Shown here: positions 11,191 through 22,909 of the stretch, piece after piece
Layout: each line of letters starts with the position of its first letter
How positions within the stretch are numbered: position 1 is the stretch's first letter
Source of the DNA: Phaeosaccion multiseriatum
Taxonomy: Eukaryota; Ochrophyta, other classes
NCBI GenBank assembly: GCA_965112735.1
Contig: OZ218964.1
Coordinates: 1,116,001 to 1,180,000 of the forward strand
Length of the DNA: 64,000 bases
Direction: 5' to 3'
Made by a program: the position numbers and the translations under genes
The notes under the pieces: generated by a model
What the model was told of the DNA's origin: nothing
Database searches by the model: none
The model's input: only the letters and a program-made list of their open reading frames with translations

Positions 11191-14100
11191 CCCTCCCCCT
11201 CCCCTCCCCCTCCCCTCCCATACCCCTCCATCCACAGGCCATCTGCCTAATGTTGGTGGGCATTGCTGCCTACACATGTGCCGTCATCTTCCTCCACACC
11301 CTCCTCGCCCTCCTGTCTACAAAGCTCTTTACCCCCCTGGGCAAGTGGTCCATTATGAGTTACATGAAACTGACACACGAGGCCCTTGAAGCGGCGGTTT
11401 CACGCCTCGGCAAGCTTACGGAGCAGCTCGAGCCTTCTTTGGTGAGGGAGGGCGGGAGGGAGGGAGGGAATGAGGGAGGGAGGGAGGGGGGGAGGGAGGG
11501 AGGGAGGGAGGGAAGGAGGGAGGGAATGGCCAGTGGGAGAGAGGGAGAGAGGGAGTGAGGGAGTGAGGAGGGAGTGTCTTGAGGAGTGAGTGCCTTGCCC
11601 TTCACTGCCATCTGCCATCTGCTGCCATCTGCCAATGGATCACATTGATTCGAGTGGTCCTCCTTCTCTTGGCTTGGCTCTTGACTTGGCTCTTGGCTTT
11701 CGGCCACCCCCCCCCCCCCCTCCAACCCCTTTGCTGTTACAGTTACTATTGCTCACGCCCCCCCCCCCCCCTCACGCCCTCCCCCCCTCCCCTCGCGACT
11801 CATCCCTCACCCCCCCACACACCCCTCGCCCCTCGCCCCTCGCCCCTTCCCCTCCGGAACAGGAGCTCAAGGGCAGTGTGGCGTCTCTGACGGCTGCATG
11901 GGGCTCCATGTGTAAGGTGAGTTGGACAGTTGGTTGTACGGCTGTTGCACATGTCGACAATTGTGTCTAGCGGGCCGCCCCTCTCGGGCCGGTCCCTTAT
12001 TGGTTGGGGCTCTAAAGGAACTGGAACTGGAACTGAAACTGAAACTGAAACTCTCCTTTTTACCATTCTGTGTCCTTAAGGTGCACGATGTACACGCCAT
12101 GCATGAGGATGACGTCATCTTCCCCCTTATCGACAGCTTCTTCCCAGGTGTGTGTGTATGTGCGTGTGTGTGTGTGTGTGTGTGTTTGTGTGCCTGTGTG
12201 TGTGTGTTTGTACGTGTGTGTGTATGTGTGTGTGTATGTTTGTGTGTGTGTACGTGTGTATGTGTGTGCGTGTGCGTGTGTATCGGCACTTGGCCGGATG
12301 CTTTCTGAAGAGAGGCGAGGGGGAGGGAGGGAGGGAGGGAGGGAGAGAGGGGGGGAGGGAGGGAGGGAGGGAGGGAAGATTGGACAGAGGGAGGGAGGGA
12401 GGGAGGGAGGGAGGGAGGGAGGGAGGGACAGAGGGAGGGAAGATTGGAGAGAGAGAGGGACGGACAGAGGGAGGAAGGGAGGGAGGGACGGACAGAGGGA
12501 GGGAAGATTGGAGAGAGGGACGGACAGAGGGAGGGAAGATTGGAGAGAGGGACGGACAGAGGGAGGAAGAGGGGGGGGTGGAGAGAGACTCCTAAATCAC
12601 CAAGACAGAAACTGAACCTCTTCCCCTGTCTTTGCATAACATTATATATGTATATACTTCGTATATACTTATTGCATATATTGTTGTACACATAAAAACT
12701 TACTTTAAAGGCCAAAGTAGCCCCTCCGGGCACGAGCACGAGGAGCACGAGAGAGACATGGCAGCGATCACTGAGAAGCTCTCCTCTCTGGGGACACTGA
12801 CCGACGAGGTAAGGGAGGGAAGGAGGGAGGGAGGGAGGGAGGGAGGGAAGGAAGGAGCGAGGGAAGGAAGGAAGGAAGGAGGGAGGGAAGGGAGGGAGAG
12901 AGAGAGGAAGGGAAGGGAGGGGAGGAAGGGAAGGAGTGAGGGAGGGAGGGAGGGAAGGAGGCAGGCAGGGAGGGAGGGAGGCAGGGAGGGAGGGAGGGAG
13001 GGAGGGAGGGAGGGAAGGAGGGAAGGAGGGAGGGAGGGAGGGAGGGAGGCTGGGAGGGAGGGAGGGAGGGAGGGAGGGAGGGAGGAACCCCTTGGCGTTT
13101 TCACACGTGCACTCTTGGCTCTTTTCTGACCACCCCCCCCCCCCCCTCCCTCCTCCCTCCTCCCTCCCCAGGCATCTAGGAAGGCCGCTGTGACGGATGT
13201 GCAGAGGATGGTGCCTCGCTATGGAGCTGCCCTTCTGCAGCACATGAAGGATGAAGAGTTCATGTACGCCACGCCAGTTGTAAGAAAGGTACGTAAGCTG
13301 ACGTACCCTTCCGTTCCTTCCTTCCTCCCTCCTTTCCTTTCCCCCTCTCACCCTCCCTCCCTCTCCCTCTCTCCTACCCCCCTCCCTCCTTCCCTTTCTC
13401 CCTCCCTCCCTCCCTCCCTCCCTCCCTCCCTCCCTCCGTCCCTCCCTCCGTCCCTCCCTCCGTCCCTCCCTCCGTCCCTCCCTCCCTCCCTCCCTCCCTC
13501 CCTCCCTCCCTCCCTCCCTCCCTCCCTCCCTCCCTCCCTCCCTCCCTCCCTCCCTCCCTCCCTCCCTCCCTCCCTCCCTCCCTCCCTCCCTCCCTCCCTC
13601 CCTCCCTCCCTCCCTCCCTCCCTCCCTCCCTCCCTCCCTCCCTCCCTCCCTCCGTCCCTCCCTCCGTCCCTCCCTCCCTCCCTCCCTCCCTCTCTGCCCC
13701 CCACCCCTCTCTCTCCGCTTCCCTGTCCCCTCGCTGCCCTCTCAGTACTTCAACTTGTCTCTGATGAAGGAGGTGCTGCGCAAGACGTGGGCCAACACGC
13801 CCACTCAAGACATGTCCACCTTCATCTGCTGGGTTGTCAACGAGCTCCCCTTCACACGCCAGAAGGTGCGAGGTGTCAGGACAGACAGGAGCCAGAGGTA
13901 TCAGGACGACCGGGTGAAGTATCTTTCTCTTACCCATCTCACTCTGGGTTTTATCTCGTCTCTCTCCTTCTCCTCCTCCTCCTCCTCCTCCTCCTCCTCG
14001 TCGTCGTCTCTCTCCTCCTTCCTCCTCCTCCTCCTCCTCCTCCTCCTCCTCCTCCCCCTCCTCCTCGTCTCTCTCCTCCTCCTCCTCCTCCTCCTCCTCC

Positions 14101-14280
14101 TCCTCCGCCTCGTTGAAGGTGCGTTTTGTCAAAACCTTCTGCTGGGCCATGCCGGAGCGATCCCAGCTCATCGGCCTGTGGCTCTACAGAGGCTGCGACG
14201 ATGTCACGTGGGTGGAGCTCTCTAACGTTATGCCGGAGATTGTCCCACGCGGGCTCCCAGGCTACCGCCGCTACCTCTAG
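8094..14280 (+). CDS. TDT/SLAC1-type anion channel fused to a C-terminal hemerythrin-like domain
   Basis: Twelve exons (8094-8270, 8743-8862, 9175-9387, 9611-9808, 10389-10736, 11238-11441, 11863-11916, 12081-12147, 12711-12808, 13172-13288, 13746-13865, 14119-14280) give 625 residues; all introns but one are phase 0. Residues about 70-385 contain ten hydrophobic helices, for example [53 protein letters not shown] and [19 protein letters not shown], the topology of the TDT family (Mae1, TehA, Ssu1, SLAC1). Residues about 395-560 carry a complete hemerythrin-like ligand set: His399 in the first helix, HAMHE (His443, Glu447), EEHERD (His473) and HMKDEE (His517, Glu521). This is the HxxxE pattern of FBXL5-type domains, so a di-iron site is predicted. 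TDT proteins export or conduct malate, sulfite, nitrate or chloride; the substrate here is unknown. Intron 3 has either a GC donor at 9388 or a GT donor at 9403, differing by five residues. Confidence 0.82.
8271..8632 (+). repeat. GT microsatellite followed by a TGTC array
   Basis: Intron 1 of the TDT-hemerythrin gene starts gtgcgtgttgtgtgtgtg and continues as (GT)n to about 8400, then switches near 8445 to a (TGTC)n array with TGCC and ATCAATCA interruptions to about 8632. Confidence 0.9.
8886..9012 (+). repeat. GGGA/GGAT tetranucleotide array
   Basis: Intron 2 of the TDT-hemerythrin gene carries a purine-rich GGGA array interrupted by GGAT units shortly after the donor. Confidence 0.85.
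9420..9560 (+). repeat. Short minisatellite built on TTGACACCC
   Basis: Intron 3 of the TDT-hemerythrin gene has about a dozen irregular copies of a 10-13 bp unit containing TTGACACCC or TTGACGCCC, beginning right after the alternative donors. Confidence 0.8.
9809..10200 (+). repeat. Second GGGTA satellite plus GGCA array
   Basis: Intron 4 of the TDT-hemerythrin gene opens gtgaggggtgggg and becomes (GGGTA)n to about 10098. A (GGCA)n array follows at about 10140-10200. It is the same satellite as in the neighbouring gene at 6934. Confidence 0.9.
11085..11220 (+). repeat. Poly-C tract before an acceptor
   Basis: About 130 bases of nearly pure C (a few T) precede the acceptor at 11237 in intron 5 of the TDT-hemerythrin gene. 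A run this long is also a place where the assembly may be wrong. Confidence 0.85.
11442..11570 (+). repeat. GGGA tetranucleotide array at a 5' splice site
   Basis: The donor gtgagggaggg of intron 6 of the TDT-hemerythrin gene is itself the first unit of a GGGA array. Confidence 0.85.
12148..12590 (+). repeat. GT tract followed by GGGA array
   Basis: Intron 8 of the TDT-hemerythrin gene starts gtgtgtgtgt; a GGGA-type array with a longer internal unit (about 45 bases, containing aagattggagaga) follows at 12310-12580. Confidence 0.85.
12809..13085 (+). repeat. GGGA tetranucleotide array
   Basis: Intron 9 of the TDT-hemerythrin gene runs from gtaagggaggg through about 275 bases of GGGA/GGAA units, and ends in a CCCT-rich acceptor tract complementary to it. 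Confidence 0.9.
13310..13715 (+). repeat. CCCT tetranucleotide array
   Basis: Intron 10 of the TDT-hemerythrin gene is almost entirely CCCT/CCGT units leading to the acceptor ctctcag at 13745. Confidence 0.9.
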
Positions 14281-14649
14281 TAATTGTAAGCCTCTAGCGC
14301 TTCTCCCAGCGTCAGTTTGCTAAAAGTGTGCAACAAATCTACTACTGGGGGCGGTTTGGGCGATTCTTACGCAAAACGAGTGTTAATGTGTGTGGTTAAA
14401 ATACAACAAAGCAAAATGTTCAGTGTTTTCATTGTTCATTGTTTACTCGTCTTTGAAGGTACGTGGGATGGTAGGGGGGGGGCGGCGTCGATCTCACGTC
14501 CTCTCCTGCTGCAGCTGTATCACCAACTGAAGCAGTACCTAACGGCAAGGAGAGCCATCCCCCCTCCCCAAACTCAAACTCAATCCCCCCCCCCCTCCCC
14601 TACGTCACGTAACCGCGGTGCTCCACAAAGGGCCGCCCCTCCCTCCCTC

Positions 14650-14680
<31 letters not shown>

Positions 14681-14913
14681 CTCTCATTGCCCATCCCACC
14701 ATGAATACAAAAATCTTGCTTCGAGCCTACCATAAAAATGCCTCTCCTCCCCGCTTGTCTTCTCCCTCTCTTCCTTCTTTAATATCTAAAAAGAACACAA
14801 ACACAAAACAACACTTACCACCACCCACACACCTACACACCACCCGGCAGAGAGATTCGAACACCGCCCCTCCCTCGTGTGTGCGCGTGTGTTCACACTC
14901 CTTTCCCCTTCCG
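14281..14913. other. Convergent intergenic region
   Basis: This is the shared 3' region of the TDT-hemerythrin gene (plus) and the myosin gene (minus). It includes a C-rich run at about 14640-14680. I see no additional gene. Confidence 0.5.
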
Positions 14914-15073
14914 TCACCACGCCGCGCGCTTAAAGATGGAAGTGACGGCGCTGGCGACGCTGTCATCATCTCTGGACAGGGACGGCTGTCGCTTGTCTAA
15001 AAATGCCAAAAGCGACTGTTTGGCGACGAGTTGCTTCATAATATTCTTACCCACTCCGACTTTGATCTCCACC

Positions 15074-15111
<38 letters not shown>

Positions 15112-18100
15112 AGTTGTGTTTGGATTTGGAAGGGCAAGAGGTGAGCGAGGGGAGAGGAGGGGAGAAGAGAAGAGAGTGGGGAAGGGGAGAGGGGGGGGGG
15201 AGGGGAGGAGAGGAGAAGGGAGTGGGAAAGGAGAGGAGAGGGGGGAGAGAGGAGAGGAGAAGGGAGTAGAGGAGAGGAGAAGGGAGTGGGAAAGGAGAGG
15301 AGAGGGGGGAGAGAGGAGAGGAGAAGGGAGTAGAGGAGAGGAGAAGGGAGTGGGAAAGGAGAGGAGAGGAGAAGGGAGTGGGAAAGGAGAGGAGGTGAGG
15401 TGAGGGCATACGGGAGAGGGTGACGGTGTGGGTACCAAACGCTTCTTGAGTGAAGACAGCACGAGGACAGACAGACAGACAGACAAACAGACACAACAGA
15501 CAAACAAGACAGACAGACAGACAGACAGACAAGACAGACACACACACAGGCGAAATGCCCCGTTCCTGACCTTGTTGTCCTGTTCCCTAAGCCAGTGCCC
15601 CTTCTCGGACATGAGCTCCACCATGTAGTACTCCAGGAGGCGTCTGCGGTCCTCGATGAACTCCGCATCCAAGCTGTGAGGCAACAGGCAACACAGTAAG
15701 TCAACAAGTCAACATAGTCGTCGGAGGTACTACAGTTAAGATTCGAGGGACGATCCAAGGGACAGATAAGACAGGCCGGCAGACAGGCAGACAGACTGGT
15801 AGGTAGACAGGCTGAAAGACGGACAGAAAAGGCAGACGATCCGACACCACACCAACACCACACCATACACACACACCTGTTTCCGAAGATGCAGCGGGGG
15901 GGCAGGGTCGGTAACTCCGACGACTTGAATGCGTCCGTCAAATACTCGTGCAGCCACACAAAGTCGCTGTACCGCCGCTCTACCGCCCAATTCTTCCGAG
16001 GCGTCTTGATGACAATGTGGAAGGCAACATACGCCTTTCCACCGAGGCGGTCTCTCGAGAGGAGGGCCTTGTCGATGATGACAGAGACGGTGCCGGAGTC
16101 CTCCTCGTCGCCGAAGCTAGAGACCGTATAGAACAGTTGGTGGTACAGTAGAGAGGGTTGCGGGGGGAGGGGGTGGTGGGGTTGAGGGGGTGCCGTAATG
16201 GAACAGGGCTGGTGGTACAGTAGGGGGGGGCAGGAGCAAGGCAACACAGAGAGGGGCAGATACACACGCAAAGTCACACGCACGCCCACCCACCCATCCA
16301 CTGCCATCCACCCACCCACCCACGCACCCACCCACCCACCCACCTACGCACCCACCCACCCACCCACCCACCCACCCACCCACAAACCAAGTCACACACC
16401 CGCTACCAGCGACTTACGCTTCTTCGAAGAAGCCCGCACTGCTTGGGTTGGACTCGGGCGTGCCAGTGGGGCCTGTGCCATCCCTGCCCCCCCCCGGGGA
16501 TCTCGCCCCCCCCGGGGAGTCCTTCATGCTCAGCTTCATGCTCCCAGCGGCTGCTTCGGCCTCCACTTGGAGCCTGGTGTTAGGATGGAGGGGAAATAGG
16601 AGGGGTGGAGGGGTGGAGGGGAAGGCCAATCCATTGTTCAAGCGCAGAAAGATTGTGTGAGAGAGAGAAACTTACTGCGGGCGAGTCAGAAGAGTGAGAG
16701 AGTGAGTCAAGGAATGAGTGAGTCAATGAGTCAGAGATGGGTCCAATGCAAGGCGTTTCAGGCGGACTTTCAGTTGATTGCCCCTGACCCCAGGAAGACG
16801 GGGTACTCGGCAACGCACGCACACACGCACACACACCACACACCACCCACCTTTCCTCCTCCTTCACTCTCGCCTCCTCTGCAGCAGCTGCTGCCGCCGC
16901 TTCCGCCTCTGCTGCTGCCTTCGCATCTGCTGCTGCTTTCAACTCCGCCGCTGCTTTCGCATCTGCTGCTGCTTTCAACTCCGCCGCTGCTTTCGCCTCT
17001 GCTGCCGCCGCCGCCGCTTCTTCTGCTGCCTTTGCCTCTGCTGCTGCTTTCGCCTCTGCGGCTGCTTTCGCTTCTTCTGCTGCTTTCGCCTCTGCTGCTG
17101 CTTTCGCCTCTGCCGCTGCTTTCGCCTCTGCGGCTGCTTTCGCTTCTGCTGCTGCTTTCGCCGCCGCTGCTTCCTCTGCTGCCTTCAACTCCGCTGCTGC
17201 TTTCGCCTCCGCTGCTGCTTGGGCCTCCGCTGCTGCTCTTGCTTCTTCGGCTGCCTTCGCCTCTGCCGCTGCCACAGCCGCCGCCGCCGCTGCTGCTGCT
17301 GCTGCCGCCGCTGCTGCCGCCGCGGCTGCTGCTTCTTCCTCCTCCTTGCGCTGAAAGATCCGCAGAAAGGGGTAGGCAAAGAAGAAGAAGCATTGCGATG
17401 ATAAGTGACCACAATCACCCAGGCTTTTCATAGCTCTTCCTCCACACTCCCTCCTTCCTTCTCCTTACGTATGCCTCTCGTCGCCGGTCCCCCCTTCTTC
17501 TCCCCTAGGACTCCACAGAGTCAACACCACCCACACCCAATAGGGCCTACCCAATAGGGGGCCTAATGCCTCTACCCCTCCAGCGTACCTTCTTGTCTGC
17601 AGCTTCCTTCTCTGCCCTTTCCTTGTCCTCCTTCTCCTTGGCCAGGCGCTCCTGCTCCTTCTCGACTCTCTCCTTCTCCGCCCTCTCCTTCTCCGCCTGC
17701 ACGGCTTTCTCCATGGCCTTCTGCATCATCTGTTAGAGCGCACATACATACACACACACATGCACACACACACACACATGTACACACACACATACATACA
17801 TACACACACGTACGTAATGTGAGCATCGGTTTCAGTTTCAAGGTAGGGAAGAGCCCACCACCACCAAAACGCGATGCGTTTACAATCTGAGGCGACACGA
17901 GGCAGACAGAAACCGTCCTTCCTTGAGAAGCGCACCGCCCCTGAACCCCCCCCCCCTTGCTCCGACGAGCCATCGCTGCCCATTGCACTGCGATAAACGA
18001 CTCTCGACTCTCTTTCTCTCTCTCTCCGTACCTCTTCCTGCTGCTTCTTCATCTCCTCCTCCTTTTGCTTCATGGCTGCCTCGTAGGCTGCGATTTTGGC

Positions 18101-21100
18101 CTGCAGGGCATTGACACTCGCGGCCTCTGCCTTGAGGGCCCTGATGAGCTGCTGTGCCCTGTGTGCTCAAAGGGTCGGAGTGGAGTGGAGTGGCACAGGC
18201 CAATGACAGACGAGGCAGATAGACACACATGCATACATACACACATACACGCACACGCACACGTGCACACACACACACACCCAAGACAAGATTTGACACA
18301 TACACAGGCAGAGAGGAGAGAGAGACGAAAGAGAACAGACAGAAAGGGAGAAAGGTTAGCACTTGCTCCGATGCTCTACCCGCACCCCCCCACCCCTGCA
18401 CGTCCGCCTGTCCGCCTTCACGCACCTCTTCCTCCGCACTAGGCACTGCACCACGATGGCTCGGAGTCTCATCTGCTTGTAGCCCCCTCGGGCTGTGTGC
18501 ATGCGCTGCCAAGTCTGCAGCTTGACGCTGGAGGAGCGCAGCTGGTTAAAGCGGCGTCGCTTCACCGCTGCTCGCAAGAAGGTCTGCACGGTGATACAGG
18601 CCCGCAGGTATCTGGCAGTTGTGACGGGGGTAGGAAGGTAGAGGTACATGGGCAGGGCAGGGCAGGAGATGGAAGAGGAGGAGAAGGAGCGTGGTGCAAA
18701 GTCAAAGTGATTGGGGGAGGGGTAAGAGGTTCTCACGTACGTAATAAGTGTACGTTACGTAAGTGAGAGAGGCATATGGGCAGGCACACGCACCCACCCA
18801 TACAAGCACCCCCCCCAACACACGCACGCACGCACGCACACACGCACACATACACGCACACACCCACACGTACCTCATCTCCAGCACCCGCTTCCTGGCC
18901 TGCTTGCCCCTCGTCATTGTCTGCGCTGCCACCGCGCCTCTCCGAAGCCTCAGGTAGGCACGCAGCTTGACGAAGCGCCTCCATGTAGTCTACCACGGCA
19001 GCACCAGGGTACAACACAACAGGATTTTCAGTCAGTCAACGAAGGACATGGGGTTGCAGGAGACAGAGCATGGCAGGACAGGAGAGGACCCACCCACCCA
19101 ACCACCCACCCACACACACACACTCCCTCTCTCCCTCATCCAATCCCTCCCTCACTCACTCACCCACCCACTCACTCACTCCCTCACTTACTCACTCACT
19201 CACCTGAATCACGAGGCAGGAGGTAGACAACCGCAAAGTGCGTGCCTTCTCTGCCCTGTTAAAGGCCACTTGTCTGAAGAACACCTTCGACTCCCCAAGC
19301 TGCACCCCCCCCTCCTTACAAATGTCTCTGAAGCTTGGAGCCCGTCCCAGGGGCGCCGTGCGGCTGCCACCAGAGCCTGTCTTCCCGAGAGCCTTGAAGC
19401 TCTTCATCACCACGCGGGTGGGGGGGCGTGGGGTGGAGTGGGGATGAGTTGAGGTGGAGGGGAGCGATAGCAGAGTGAGACGACGGAACGTTCGTCGCTG
19501 CTGCTATCACGGGCTGCTGCTGCTGCTGGATCACCAACTCCTCCTCCTGCCGCTCCTGCTATATCACCAACTGCTCACCTTTACATTGACGGTACCGCTA
19601 AGCATGGGAACCACTTCCTCCGTCAGCGCCTGCACCACCTCACGCTCCTGATCCCTCTTGTTGGTGTGGCTTCGCTTCGCATCCTGAGTTGCGGCCAGAG
19701 CACGACGGGCGAGGGGAGAGTGGAAGGGATGAGAGGGAAAGGTGAGTTATATATACGATCTGGTCAGGGTAGCGGTAGCGGTGCTAGCGGTGGTGGTGCG
19801 CGGACAGGAAGGGGCTGGAGGGAGGGAGGAGAGATCGATGATGCGCTCAAAGCTTAAAGCTCAAAGCTCAAAAGCACCCCCAAGACCCCTTCCTTCACAA
19901 GCCGTGAGTCAAAGAAAGCTGAAAAATGCTTCACTTAGGAGGAGGAGCAGCAGCAGCAGCAGCAGGAGGAGGAGAAACAGACAGAGAAGGAGGAACAGCA
20001 AGAGGAGCACGAGGAGGAGCACGAGGAGGACGAGGCGCTGCGCATTGCACTCACTGACACTAACGCTGACACTGAAACTGAAACTGCTGTCTGACTGACT
20101 GACTGACTGACTGACTGACTCACTCACTGACTGACTGACTGACTGACTGCCTGACTGCCTGACTGACTGACTGACTGACTGAAAGACTGACTGACTGACT
20201 GACTGACTGACTGACCTTCCATGCGTCTGCCAGGGCCTCGACAGCGAGAATGCCGTATCTTGAGATAAACTCGCTGTGCTGCATGCGCACAGGGAACCCC
20301 GCCCGTGCCACATGCACGGCAGCAAGCACTCCGCCATTGGCGAGCTGGTCGGTGATTCGGCTGTCGTGGGGGGAGGGGAGGGAGAAGGCAAAGTGAGTGA
20401 GTGTGTGTGTGTGTGTGTGTGTGTAAGTGCTGCATGAGAGAAGAGTAAGGGTCAGAGGGCAAGAGAAGTGAAGAGAAAAGAAAGGGAAGGAATGATTGAC
20501 TGACTGGCTGGTTAATTTCTTACTCTCTCTGGATGACTTGCCTGTGATCGAAGCTGTCGCGGACGTTCTGGTCGTTGGGCTTGAGGCAGCGGATGTAGTG
20601 CGGGTGGGTCTCGTCGATGACCCCCAACAGGCTGTTCAGCTGAGTCTTGAACTGCAATGCGTGGGTGGAGGCATATGGTTGAGAGGGACATTGAATGGTC
20701 AGGGCTTTCCTTCAGAAGTACGTAGGGCCAGACAGGGACCTAGGCTCTCTCTCTCTCCCTTCCCTCCCTCGCTCTCCTCTCCCTCCCCCCCCCTCGCCCC
20801 CCATCCGTCTCTCTCATGGCTGGCTTCCCTGTCGGTCCCGACACCAAATACCAAAAAGAAACTGCTCGAAAAACACCCAACAGCCACACCAGACCGACAA
20901 GGGACCGCCAAGAGTAGACTGACACTGACACGCACCTGTAGCCCTACGCTAACGCCTTTGATGCCACTCTTCCTGTTGGCCCTTCCCCCCGTGCCTCCCA
21001 TGTTATGGTTTCCGTCGTCGGCATCCCCGCGCACGTTGGCCGCCAGCTCCTGTACAAAGAGACTCTTGGAAGACTTGAGCAGCTCCACCCCTTCCTTGTG

Positions 21101-22860
21101 GAGCAGGTCCTATGCAAGCAGTAGGGGAAGCGTCCAATACAGTGTGTGTGTGTGTGTGCGTGTGTGTGTGCGTGTGTGTATGTGTCAGTGCAGAGCAGTG
21201 CAGTGCAAAGCAGTGCAGTGCAAAGCGTCGTGTCGTGCGTGGAGGGGAGGGGGAGGAGGGGGGAGGAGGAAGAGTGTTGAGGCGAAAACTCTGGCTCTCT
21301 CCGTCTTTCTGTTTCCCTCTTCTCTCTCTCTGTCGGTCTCTCTGTCTGCCCCCCTCTCCCTCTCTCCGTCTTTCTCTCTCTCTCCCTCACCCTCTCCTTC
21401 ATCTCTGTTCCCTCCCTCCCTCCCTCTATCATGTCTCTCCCTCCCTGCTGTCTTCCTCTCTGACCTTGTTCTTCTCAACGAACCCCTCGCTCATGTAGGT
21501 GATGTCTCCGGCGTAGTGGCTCACCAAGAACTTGAAGTCGACCTTTAACATGCACACACATGCGCACACACACATACACACACGCACATACACACATACA
21601 CATGCACACACACACGCACATACACACACACATCCATCGCGTCACGTCATGTCATCGGATGGGCATGTGGGCATATGGGCATGTGGGCATATGGGCATGT
21701 GGGCATATGGGCATATGGGCATGTGCGCCTTCGCTCGAAAGGTCGTAAGGTCGTGAGTGCTGAGGAGGGAAAAGGGAAAAGGGGGTGAAAGGAAGGCAAG
21801 GCCATAGCTAGTACGATCCGCGAGAGAAAAGGAGAAGGGAGGAGAGGGTGAGGGCAGCTTGCTGCTTGCCTTACTTTGCTTACAGGGGGGGGAGGGCCAG
21901 GAGGGGATGGGGTGGAGGCGGCGGGGTTGTAATCCGAGAGAGAGTACAATCACTCACAAGGGTTACAGGGGATTAAGGGACGTACGCACACACACTCTCA
22001 CCTTAAGGTCATGCGTCACGCCAAAGCGGGGATGCTTCTCCAAGTGCCGGTACAGCGAGCTTGCCAGCTTCTGATCGCCGGGCTGAGAGAGAGAGAGAGA
22101 GGGAAGGGAAGGGGGCAATGTAAGGAGCGAATGTGGGCTGGCCTGCTCAGTTTGATATGGGATAACAGCATTCACTGTGACTAAAGATAAAAAAAGGACA
22201 GAACGTAAGAGAATTCCAGAATCACAGAGCATTCCCCTGACTGAGGCCTAACTGGGGGTCCTCCCCCTTCCCTCACCTGCGGCACTAGACACTGCTCGTC
22301 CAGGAGGGACAGGATACCCGTGGGCTTCTGCTCAATGAGGTCAACGCTCTCCTTGTTGTCGGGGAACTCGATAAAGTCCCATCTAAGACAAGAAACAAGC
22401 GTAGGTTGGGAGCAAGCACGAGATGAGAAGATCTGAACAAGGCCCGCCGTATCACCAACTGCTGCATGTCCACCCCGCCCCCGCCCCCCCCGGTGTCAGC
22501 AGGCGAGGTGCCACAGACAAGACGGGCGTGGAGCACCACAAGCCAAGACAAGTCAAGTGAAGCCAAGTCCAAGCCAAGAGAAGTGAAGTGAAGTGAAGCC
22601 AAGTCACTTACTTGATGCCCTCCCGCTTGTACTCCTCCTGCTCCATCTCAAAGACGAAGTGATTGAACTGCTGCTGCAGCTTCTCGTTGGCGTAGTTAAT
22701 GAGGAACTGATGAGACAAGAGGCAGATGGCAGACACAAAGGTATATGGGTAGGCACAGAGAGACAGACGAGACGGAGGAGAAGCCACACAGCGACGTTAG
22801 TTTTAGTTTTAGTGTTAGTAAACAGGAGAAGCAGCAGTAGTAGTAGTAGTAGTAATAGTG

Positions 22861-22909
<49 letters not shown>

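Noticed and set aside
13399-13692. Long open frames of LPPSLPPS or GGREGGRE repeats (also around 29600-30400 and 12800-13100)
   Set aside because: They are products of CCCT/GGGA tetranucleotide arrays, open in several frames on both strands, and lie inside introns.
14840-14880. tRNA-like B box (complement of agattcgaacacc)
   Set aside because: No A box, acceptor stem or anticodon arm could be arranged around it on either strand.
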